Source of the DNA: Tamarix chinensis
Taxonomy: Eukaryota; Streptophyta; Magnoliopsida; Caryophyllales; Tamaricaceae
Assembly (NCBI GenBank): GCA_030549775.1
Contig: CM060172.1
Coordinates: 5,105,361 to 5,169,360 of the forward strand
DNA length: 64,000 nucleotides
Direction of reading: 5' to 3'
The notes beneath the pieces were generated by a model, which ran no database searches, had not been told where the DNA came from, and saw only the letters and a list, made by a program, of their open reading frames with translations. The position numbers and the translations under genes were made by a program. How positions within the stretch are numbered: the stretch's first letter is position 1; each line of letters starts with the position of its first letter. Positions 56,060 through 64,000 of the stretch are shown here, piece after piece.

Positions 56060-57380
56060 GAGTAACCTAGCATATTCCTTAAGGAGATATCAGGAATGCC
56101 AACAGTTTGAGAAGTCAAGTTCATAATGGACGTGTTACCAAGGACAAAGCTAATATCTAAGGACCCATACCATATGGCACCTATGGAGATAAAATAATTT
56201 AAGGATCAATTGGAGGAGTTATTGAAGAAGGGTTACATTTGACCAAGCATATTGTTAGGGAAAGCGTTAGTCCTATTTGTAAGAAGGAAGGATGGGAGCT
56301 TGAGGTTTTGCATCGACTACATAGGTTTCAACAAGGTGACAGTAAAAAAATAGTTATCCATTTCCAAGGATCAATAACCTATTTGATTAACACAAGGGAG
56401 CCAAGGTGATTTCCAAGATTGATCTTCGGTTAGGCTACCATCAACTGAGGATAGCAAAACAACGCATCCCTAAGATTACTTTTTCGAATGAGGTATGGCC
56501 ATTATAAGTTCACAGTAATGCCTTTTAGACTCACTAATGTGCTAACAACTTTCATGTCCTTGATGAACTAAATATTCCATACATTCTTAGACAAGTTCAT
56601 CATAGTGTTCATCAATGACATCCTTATCTACTCCAATGATAGAGAGATGCATGAGCAGCATTTAAAATAGACTTTAGCATTACTTAGATCACACCATTTG
56701 TATGCCAATCTGGGTAGACCAAGTGGCTTTCCTAGGACATGTAATCTCTAAGGATGGAGTGACGGTGGATCCTTCCAAGATCCAACCCATTTCTAAATGA
56801 CCAACACCCACTTCTATGAAGGAGGTACATAGCTTTTTGATATCACTGGTTACTACTGTCAGTTTGTGGTAAACTTCTCCAAGATAGCGTGACCATTAAA
56901 TCATCTACTAAATAAGTTTACACATTTCAGTGGGATGAAGGTGTGGTGAATTTTTTGAGGAATTGAATAGACATTTAACTTCAGCCCCAGTGCTCATGTT
57001 ATTGAGTGGGTATGACAATTTTGAGGTGTAAAATGATGATTCCAAGTATGGTTTGGGCTGTGTGATGATGTAACATGGAAGAGTAGTAATGTATGCTTCT
57101 CGATAACTAAAATAGCATGGATAGAACAACCTTATGCATTGCTTAAAGCTTATTGTGATAGTGTTTTCCCTTAATATCTGGAGGTGTTATCTCTATAGAG
57201 TGTAGTGCAAGTTCTACACTGACCATAAGAGCCTCAAGTATATCTTCACATAGTGGGAATTGAATCTAAGATGATGCCAAGGGTTGGATTTAGTCAAGTA
57301 TTGCAATATGGAATTGACCTACCATAAGGGTAAGGCCAATGGGGTACTAGATGCACTTATTTGCAAGACGTCATATTCCT
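56060..57380 (+). pseudogene. Gypsy reverse transcriptase-RNase H (P1)
   Basis: Pieces in shifting frames are [61 protein letters not shown]-like text, then VFINDILIYSND. The Y-I-D-D box is F-I-N-D at 56,608-56,619, losing the first Asp. Next come QVAFLGHVISKDGVTVDPSKI, NRHLTSAPVLMLLSGYDNFEV, DSKYGLGCVMM, FYTDHKSLKYIFT and LTYHKGKANGVLDAL. RNase H is recognisable to about 57,355. Confidence 0.85.
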
Positions 57381-57640
57381 TGGGCACGATTATATTGTCA
57401 GATCATGTACACTAAGAAATCAAGAAGTTGGAACCACCATTGGTATTCTAGAGGTAATAATGAGTGCACTCACCATTACACCTTCAATCTTCAAGGAGAC
57501 TCTTGAGGCAAACCCTTGGGTTGTAGGATTTATGGTAGGCTTGGCCACCATTCCTTTGAGTGCCAAAACCAGCAGAGCTTCCCGCAACCCTAGAGCTAGC
57601 AATTCTAGCAGAGGGAACCACTAATGCCCCAATAATAGGC
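57381..57640 (+). other. Junction between two gypsy copies
   Basis: P1 text runs to MSALTITPSIFKE at about 57,457-57,500, matching MSALTITPIMFEE at 59,793 in the next copy. From 57,500 the sequence no longer follows pol, and by about 57,660 gag C-terminal text of a second copy appears. The intervening 150 bp is unassigned. Confidence 0.45.
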
Positions 57641-58295
57641 CTACCAACAGCATACTCAAACCTCATTTTAGCAGATCCAACAAAGAGCATCTGCTTCAGC
57701 TGGTGCACTAGGTCGAGAGTTTAAGGGAAGGCCACAGGGACCACAGCCTTTCCCTCAAACAAGTGGTCAGACTCACTCTCCAGAGGTACTGAGGGGCTAT
57801 CAAGGAGGGAAGTCAAGTGGGTGTCTAAACATTATCAGCCAGGTAGAGGTTGATAGGTAGCTGGACGAAGTTACCGGTATGTTCACCATTCTCTCCTTAC
57901 CAATACATCTTCTATTTAATTCGGGTGCCTCCTTGTTTTTCTCCACTACTTTTGTTGCTAAGTCTAAACTATCACCATCTACTAGCATAGCGATATCTAT
58001 GATGCTAAATTTGGGGGATAGGATGGAATGCACTAGACTCTACTTAGATGTGGCTTAGTAATAGGCAGGATTAGACTTCTTAGTGGACCTACTTGGTATG
58101 TAATTGCGAGACTTTAACGTCATACTGGGGATGGACATGCTTAGGAGATACTGTATGATGATTGACTATGCTCAAGAGCTTGTGGTGTTATGGGGCTCAA
58201 AGGGTACTAGGGTTTCATACATAAAAACCAAGCCTAAGCTTACTACAAAGGTGGTGTCTACTGTTACATTACACTCCCTAGTCCATAAAGGGTAA
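57640..58295 (+). pseudogene. Gag C-terminus and protease of second gypsy copy (P2)
   Basis: RASASAGALGREFKGRPQGPQ..FPQTSGQTHSPEVLRGYQGG is the Gln/Gly/Pro-rich gag tail. Then come VTGMFTILSLPIHLLFNSGASLFFSTTFV, in which the active-site Asp is Asn (N-S-G), and LRDFNVILGMDMLRRYCMMIDY. An open stretch 58,104-58,295 covers the last part. No zinc knuckle precedes it because the copy starts within gag. Confidence 0.75.
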
Positions 58296-58329
58296 CCCAC
58301 TATGCTTGTGTAGTGTCCAAGAATTGAAC

Positions 58330-59790
58330 AAAGATTTAACAGCTTTGGGATACATTTTGATGGTTAGAGATGTCCTCGATGTGTTCCCAAAGGAGATACC
58401 TGGTATGCCCCTAGTATGCGAAATTAACTTCACCATCAATCTGGTACCAGGGATGAACGAATGTCATGAGCACCCTACTAGATGGCACTAGTTGAACTAA
58501 AAGAGCTTAAGACTCAGTGGAAGAGTTGTTGGAACACGGGTACATCCAACCGAATGTGTTACTATGGGGAGTACCCATCTTGTTTGTAAAGAAGAAAGAT
58601 GGTATTCTCTGTCTCTACATTGATTACCGAGGGTTGAACCTGTTGATAGTGAAAAATCAGTATTTGCTCTCAAGGATCGACCACCTCTTTGATCAACTAT
58701 GGGGTGCCATAGTCTTTTCTAAGGTTGAATTAAGGCCTGGATACCATCAAATGCGCATAAAAGATGTTAATATCATGAAGAACACATTCCGAACTCGATA
58801 CAAACACTAAGAGTTCATGGTGATGCCTTTTGGGCTCACCAAGACCCCAACAATTTTCATGGATTTGATGACATGGATCTTCAGACCATTCCTCAACCAA
58901 TTCATAGTAATATTAATCGATGGCATCCTTGTGTACTCCTGAGGAAATGAAGAGCATGACTGGCACCTCCGCACTATTATGTCTCTCTTATGAGAGCACC
59001 GCCTATATGCATAATTATCTAAGTGAGGGTTTTGCCTTCCTAAAGTAGCTTTTCTTGCGCAAATAGTGTCAACTGTGGGAGTAGCTATTGACCCAGCAAA
59101 GATAGTGGCGGTCACGGAATGGAAGCCCCCCACCAAAAGGTTAGAGGTTTGCAACTTCTTGGGTTTGGCTGGATATTACCAACTCTTCATGCAAAAATTC
59201 TCAAGTATTTCCTATCCTCTAACCAACCTTTTGAAGAAGACCACCAAGTTCTAATGGGACAAGTCCTATGATGAGGCATTCCAGGAGTTAAAGAGACGAT
59301 TGACAACAACTCCTACCCTGAATCTGTTAGAGGGTTATGAGGTTTTTAAGATATACAGTGATACATCTAAACACGTGTTCGGGTGTGTATTAATGTAAAA
59401 TGGTAAAGTGGTCGCTTATGCCTCTCGTTAATAGAAGCAATACAAGCAGACATATCTAACTCATGATCTAGAGCTAGCCATAGTGGTTTTTGTGTCGAAG
59501 ATCTGGAGGCACTATCTATATGGGACCAAGTGTAAATTGTTCACTAATCACAAGAGTCTCAAACATATCTTCACACAAAAAGAACTGGATATGAGGAAAA
59601 TGAGGTGTTGGAACTGGTAAAGGATTATGACACAGAGTTGACTTACCATGAGGGTAAGGCCAACGTGGTTGCAAATGCACTAAGTAGAAAGACTACACAC
59701 TTTGTGAACTCTTGTATGGTAGCTAACCTAATGCTAGAAGAGTTGTGTGACAAGGGAAATAAACTGATTCAGTAGGGTGACCTCAGGGTT
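58330..59790 (+). pseudogene. Gypsy reverse transcriptase-RNase H (P2)
   Basis: Reads LDVFPKEIPGMPLVCEINFTINLVPG, then [29 protein letters not shown]...YIDYRGLN (58,517-58,810 open), FRTRYKH, and [19 protein letters not shown]. Next is LIDGILVYS at 58,913-58,936, where the second Asp of the catalytic pair is Gly. Then VAIDPAKIVAVTEWKPPT, LEVCNFLGLAGYYQLF, FQELKRRLTTTPTLNLLEG, YSDTSKHVFGCVLM, KLFTNHKSLKHIFTQKELDM and a broken HEGKAN motif follow. It is better preserved than P1. Confidence 0.88.
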
Positions 59791-59989
59791 CACATGAGTG
59801 CCTTAACAATCACCCCGATAATGTTCGAGGAAATTGGTGTGGGGCAGCTTGGAGATGCCAAACTTGAAAAGATATGTCAAAAGATACAAGAAGGATAGGC
59901 TGAAGGGTTTCAAATACATAAGGATTATAAAATTTGCTACAAGGGTTGTTGGTGTGTACCGCAGGGTTTCTCAAAGCTGAAGCACTAAA

Positions 59990-60366
59990 TCTTAGAAGAG
60001 GGACATCATACGCCATAATCCATCTACATAGGAGGGGATAAGTTGTACAAGGATATCAAGAAGATATATTGGTGGCCCCATATAAAGTGGTAGGTAGCTA
60101 AATTTGTATCTATATGCTTAACATATCATAAGGTCAAGATTGAGCACCACAAACCTATAAGGGTGCTCTAGCCTTTAGAAGTGCCGAGATGGAAATGAGG
60201 CTCGATGTCTATGGACTTTGTTAGTGGGTTGCTTAGGACACATAGTGGCTGTGACACTATTTGGGTCATTGTGGACAGATTGACCAAGTCAGCAATATTC
60301 GTTCCTATGAAGTTAACCTAGGGCATGGATCAATTAGCTAGTGCCTATATGAAGGTTGTGGTTAGC
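59990..60366 (+). pseudogene. Gypsy integrase N-terminal part (P2), cut by Cassandra
   Basis: GGDKLYKDIKKIYWWPHIK, then VAKFVSICLTYHKVKIEHHKPI, where C-x-x-C is C-L-T-Y. It continues WK*GSMSMDFVSGLLRTHSGCDTIWVIVDRLTKSAIFVPMKLT, which contains the first catalytic Asp region of the core. The remaining core and C-terminus are missing because the sequence switches to a Cassandra LTR at 60,367. Confidence 0.85.
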
Positions 60367-60432
60367 TATAATACCCGATATTGAGTAGAGTGTTATAAGG
60401 ATTGATCTGGCTACTTATATCAACATGGTATA

Positions 60433-60513
60433 CCATCCTTTTGGTGATTCCATCCTAAGAACTCCACAATTAAATGTACTAGCCATGGAGTAATTTTTTA
60501 GATGGTGACCCTC
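60433..60513 (+). ncRNA. 5S-rRNA-like segment of Cassandra 5' LTR
   Basis: 'ccatcctaagaactccaca' and, downstream, GATGGTGACCCTCCTAGAAAGT parallel the 3' half of plant 5S rRNA (C-C-A-T-C-A-G-A-A-C-T-C-C..., GGATGGGTGACC...TGGGAAGT). The A-box-like part reads AATTAAATGTACTAG and is decayed, so polymerase III activity is doubtful here. Confidence 0.75.
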
Positions 60514-60670
60514 CTAGAAAGTTTCAAAAATTTTCTAAAAATTTCTTGAGAAGCATGTGAGTGAGGACAAAGTGTACTAAAATGACTTGTGTTGATCTGT
60601 GGGGCAAATTGATCAATATGAAAGCACTCCAAGGTAGCCCCCATATAGTACTGACTCGGGGTGTTACAAA

Positions 60671-60682
60671 TGGTATCAGAGC
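60671..60682 (+). promoter_or_regulatory. Cassandra primer-binding site
   Basis: TGGTATCAGAGC, an exact match to the initiator-Met tRNA complement, two bases after the LTR end. The gypsy elements in the window use the same priming sequence. Confidence 0.9.
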
Positions 60683-60876
60683 AAAACTGGGACTGTGACA
60701 TGAACTCTGATAAACCAATCAGCCACTTAGTGGGACGATTCTTTGGATAAACTGTATTAAGACAGTTAGTAGTTGAGGTGCAACGAGGACGTTGTGTTCT
60801 TTGAATGGGGGTGAATGTAATACCCTAAATTAAGCGGAGTGTTATAAGAATTGATATGAATACTTATATAAAAATA

Positions 60877-60958
60877 GTATACTATCCTTTTGGTAATTTC
60901 GTCCTAAGAACTCCACAGTTATGTGTGCTGGCTGTGGAGCAATGTTAGGATGGGTGAC
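60877..60958 (+). ncRNA. 5S-rRNA-like segment of Cassandra 3' LTR, truncated
   Basis: AAGAACTCCACAGTTATGTG, then TGCTGG, and after 15 bases AGGATGGGTGAC. These correspond to the A-box and C-box regions of the plant 5S internal promoter. This copy is closer to 5S than the 5' LTR copy but lacks everything after the C box because of the insertion at 60,959. Confidence 0.8.
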
Positions 60959-61445
60959 TAAAATACCCCCAAAATTAACTACTGAAAAATTTCGTTTAAT
61001 GAAAAAGTTTAGCAGAAGCGAAATAATGAAATGTAGCTTATGGAGATATTACCGCTACACTTAGTACCAGACAGGTTTACTTCTACCGTTCTGGTACCAA
61101 GTGCTAAGGCTGAATGGGATTAGCATCAAACACAAGTCGATAATTAAAACGAGCATTCATAAAGGAAATGAACTGTTAATCATACAAAAAATCAGATTGC
61201 GCTAACCAAAAGAAGTACAACCCAAAAGTAAGGATTTAAAGTTCTAAATGACAGAAACATCATAAAACAGAATATAACTAAATTATAATGATATAGGAAA
61301 AACAAAATGAAAGATAGACTCTGGCCATGTTACTCTCGACCCCCAGGCTAGGTCCAGGATCAACTCTCAACCCCTCCCAATGCCTCGTAAGTGTCATAGG
61401 CATCGAAAATAGAATCACCGACCTACACCAAGTCAGAAGGGCCTT

Positions 61446-61501
61446 CTACTCGTGGGAATGAGAAGCACCCATAAAACGGGTGGTCAGTACGCTACGTACT
61501 G
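61446..61501 (-). other. Three consecutive hairpins in LTR H
   Basis: CTACT..AGAAG (imperfect, 61,446-61,465), CACCC-ATAAAAC-GGGTG (61,466-61,482) and CAGTAC-GCTAC-GTACTG (61,485-61,501). Same order as in LTR A when read on the minus strand; stems 1 and 2 are perfect while loop bases differ. Confidence 0.7.
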
Positions 61502-61689
61502 AGTAAGGTAACTGTGCAACTAAGGCCAAAAAGGTAAGGCACATAACACAAGCATGATCATATAGGCGACATACAGTAATATAGATAATGAGGCCAAGTT
61601 ACGTTCCAGATAAACTTGTCCTTTAGGTCTCTTAACAACATACTCATTTCACACATACTCTTTATTAATCCATGCGAGTGTGGAAACCC

Positions 61690-62040
61690 CACTATTATAG
61701 CCAGTGGACCAAAATACATACAGGGTAGAACGCTCCTAACCACTATTATTTGCCAGTGGACTGGTCTTCAGGGCAAAACGCTCCTGGCCACTATTATTTG
61801 TCGGTGGACCGATATGGCCCCTACTCGCATGGTGTTTCACTGTAAGTATTTAGTGTATTTCCCATGTCTTAACTTCATTACATTTGGTTTGTTGAGAACG
61901 GAATCCCCCACTATTATAGCCGGTGGACCAAAAATCATGTAGGGCAAAAAGCTCCTGGCCACTATTATTCATCGGTGGATCGGTCTCTAAGACACCCTGG
62001 CTCCTGGCCACTATTATTCGCTTGTAGACTGGTCTGGGCC
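61690..62040. repeat. LTR H minisatellite
   Basis: Five to six units around 'gctcctggccactattattt..cggtggac', the reverse complement of the LTR A unit family, with intervening 'agggcaaaacgctc'. Confidence 0.85.
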
Positions 62041-63122
62041 CGACTCAATAATCTTCCTCTTTAAGTGATTAGTGTCTTGATGGTGTCTTATTCGATAATT
62101 TTTCACCCTTGACATGCATGCCACCAATCTTCTACTTCTATCCTCCCAAGAGGGGTCTGTCCCATATCTTGAGACTCCGGCACCTCCTAACTACCCCAAC
62201 ATCCCTTCCTTATTCCATTACTCATACTAAAAGCCCAATTCCGATGTGTGAGGGTCAAGGCCCACTACCTCATACAACTAAGTCCATTCATAGTCCTCCC
62301 TAGGGTTTTCTCCAGAAAACCCTAATTTGGGCCTATGTGGCTCATCCTTCTCTGCCTCACACAACCCAAACTACTTTAACACTCAACACGTCACGACCCT
62401 TAGATTCAACTCTCACTTCATACATCACTCATCCTCATTTATTTTTATTATTTTATTTTTCTTTTTCCACCTTCCCAAATTAGAGTTCTCTCCCAAACCC
62501 TAGCTCGGTCTCGTATACACCCTTATACTATCCTACATACTTTTTTCACTCGAAGCCTCCAGTCACCCAAACAACACTTCTATTACCTTCCTCACACCCC
62601 AAGGCAACTTTCCATACGTAGAGTTTGCCCCCAGGCGGACTCTAACCATCCCATGCAAAACCCCCCATATTTTTCATGCAAAACCCTAAAATTTCCATGC
62701 AAACCCTAGTTCCTCCCATGCAACCCCTAGATTCTCCCACTCTTTCATTTTATTTAAGTCCCCCCTTTATTCACCACCCATGAATCATGGATTATTTAAG
62801 TCATTCCTTCCTACGTTAGCCAACTTCCTTCGCCTTGGTTATCTTACTTTACCATTTTTCTTTTTCATGCCCCCATCCCACATCACCACATTAAATATCC
62901 TATCATGCATGTCCTAAAGGGCCACATCACATCACGTCATAACTTGCAGCAAATCCATATTAGCACATACTAGAAGAAAGCACATAAACATACCTCTGTT
63001 CCAAGGTATGCTACACATAAAATAGTTAAGATATTAGCGCAAGGTACATAGCATATAATTATACAAGACATCCAAGGCATGTAAGACACATAGCACACAC
63101 GAGGCCTTAGTTACACCCTTAC

Positions 63123-63184
63123 CTAAAATGACATGGGGCTTAGAGCACTCTCCTACGCCTCCTTAAGGTTTTGGCTTAATTCAC
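63123..63184 (-). other. Exon-like LTR block, 62 nt
   Basis: On the minus strand it is bounded by CCCTCTTATAG|GTGAA and CATTTTAG|GTAAGG. Same length as the LTR A block, with GTAGGAGAGTGCTCTAAG in common apart from three changes. Confidence 0.6.
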
Positions 63185-63399
63185 CTATAAGAGGGAAATA
63201 CTATGGGTTAATCTCCCTCTTGCCAAAATTACCATCATTTTCTATCTTACCCCTATTATGGCCTACTATTAGGGCTAATAATGATAATAGTAGTTTTATA
63301 ATTAAACATAGGGTTATTATTTTCAAAATAATTAATCATGCCACTACTAACCAAAGTAAGTCTTAGTGATATTCATAGTATTAAAAGTAATAGTTTCAA

Positions 63400-63678
63400 T
63401 ATTACTAACAATAATATTATTATTAGTTTTAGTAATAATACTAATATCGGCTCAAACTCTAGTAATAGTAATAATTATAATAATAATAATGATGATGATG
63501 ATGATGATGATGATTCTAATAATAATACTAATAATAGTAATAATAGCTTCAATCTTGAGAATAATACTAATAAGGTTTTAGAAATTATGATAGTAGTAGC
63601 CTTGGTGATAATATGGTCAAGTATAATAGAATAATAATAATCATTATAATAATAATGATGATGATGATGATGATGATG

Positions 63679-63741
<63 letters not shown>

Positions 63742-63747
63742 GTAATG

Positions 63748-63781
<34 letters not shown>

Positions 63782-63783
63782 TG

Positions 63784-63821
<38 letters not shown>

Positions 63822-63825
63822 GTTA
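63400..63825. repeat. TAA/ATG-type microsatellite in LTR H
   Basis: Runs of TAA, GAT and ATA triplets. Poly-Ile and Asn/Asp-rich frames here are translation of the repeat. It occupies the same LTR position as 45,440-45,900. Confidence 0.95.
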
Positions 63826-63858
63826 AGCACAATAAGGATAAAAATCGAAAAGGGTAAT

Positions 63859-64000
63859 TGTAACACCCCAAAATTCACTAAATTTTTTTTTTCTTAAAAG
63901 CGGAAGCAATTAAATTAGAAGCACTGAAAACCTGTGAATTCTGGAAATGTTACCGCCACACTTAGTACCAGACCGGTTCTCTCCGACCGTTCCAGTACCA
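63859..64000 (-). mobile_element. LTR start (minus), runs off the window
   Basis: Begins TGTAACACCCC and carries 'ttaccgccacacttagtacc' and 'cgaccgttccagtacca'. It is closest to the terminal part of the 28,502-29,534 solo LTR read in reverse. It inserted into LTR H just beyond its microsatellite, after GTAAT. Confidence 0.8.

Larger units (their letters stand above)
60367..60958 (+). mobile_element. Cassandra-type TRIM retrotransposon, second LTR truncated by insertion
   Basis: A 302-bp LTR (60,367-60,668; TATAATACCC...GGGTGTTACA) is followed by a perfect PBS TGGTATCAGAGC (60,671), a 147-bp non-coding internal part, a polypurine tract GAATGGGGGTGAA (60,803) and a second LTR (from 60,816, TGTAATACCC...). 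Both LTRs carry a 5S-rRNA-like segment, the hallmark of Cassandra elements. The second LTR stops after 143 bp at GGATGGGTGAC, where a long LTR has inserted. It has no coding capacity, so proteins must come from another element. Confidence 0.88.
60959..63858 (-). mobile_element. Long LTR H (minus), relative of solo LTR A
   Basis: Starts TAAAATACCCCC (decayed TGTAATACCCCC) and is the inverse of LTR A in layout. It has a 'taccgctacacttagtacc' block (61,050-61,080), an acceptor-like site (61,423), hairpins (61,446-61,501), a minisatellite (61,690-62,040), an exon-like block (63,123-63,184) and TAA microsatellite (63,400-63,825). It is then interrupted at 63,859 by another LTR. It split the Cassandra LTR; the five bases before it are GTGAC. 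Bases 62,040-63,110 hold no gene. Confidence 0.8.

Noticed and set aside
60433..60513. A genuine 5S rRNA gene
   Set aside because: The segment lies inside two flanking LTRs with a PBS and polypurine tract, and its A-box region is altered; it is a Cassandra LTR component.

Overview
This is nuclear DNA from a vascular plant, almost certainly a flowering plant. The evidence is the element content: Ty3/gypsy elements primed by initiator-Met tRNA, a CACTA (En/Spm) transposon with TNP2-type and TNP1/Ulp1-type genes, a plant-style hAT, an L1-like LINE with a zf-RVT tail, and a Cassandra TRIM carrying a 5S-rRNA-like segment. I find no intact host gene, tRNA, rRNA array or organelle DNA. The whole window is a nest of transposons inside transposons, and every coding region is broken. 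The species cannot be named from the sequence alone.

Left third (1-21,543). A minus-oriented long LTR (626-1283, resuming 19,796-21,543) was split by a minus-strand gypsy element (1284-19,795; flanks ATTCT and TTTCT). That element's 3' LTR was in turn split by a minus-strand CACTA transposon (starts 1855). The CACTA holds a TNP2 fragment and a TNP1/Ulp1-like pseudogene. The latter was hit by a 1.7-kb non-autonomous hAT (5133-6855) with a perfect 8-bp duplication CCTGCATA. A further insertion carrying four 81-bp tandem repeats separates the two CACTA genes.

Middle (21.5-43 kb). Abutting LTRs in both orientations are separated by short gypsy internal scraps. Two are clean solo LTRs with exact 5-bp duplications: 28,502-29,534 (GTAAC) and 36,264-39,105 (TGCAC). 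Other contents are a 145-bp tandem array (39.8-40.5 kb), a 30-bp array (42.4 kb) and a dispersed repeat shared with 7.9 kb.

Right third (43-64 kb). A plus-strand LTR (42,992-54,018) is interrupted by a 4063-bp GC-rich solo LTR (43,934-47,996; duplication AAAGG) and by a 5'-truncated LINE (49,686-53,480; 14-bp target duplication). It is followed by a PBS and decayed gag-PR-RT-RNase H. This joins a second decayed gypsy copy (gag end-PR-RT-RNase H-integrase), whose integrase is cut by a Cassandra TRIM (from 60,367). Cassandra's second LTR is itself cut by another long LTR (60,959), and that one by a further LTR at 63,859.

The most interesting signal is inside the long LTRs. Copies from different subfamilies, on both strands, share a layout: CT-rich U3 with TATA, a microsatellite, a 62-70 nt block bounded by AG and GTAAG-like splice signals, a subfamily-specific minisatellite, three consecutive hairpins, and a conserved (C/T)AG|G acceptor-like site. 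This suggests a spliced, structured LTR leader transcript. The Cassandra LTR also shares its first 16 bases with a neighbouring gypsy LTR, which makes that gypsy family a candidate mobilising partner.
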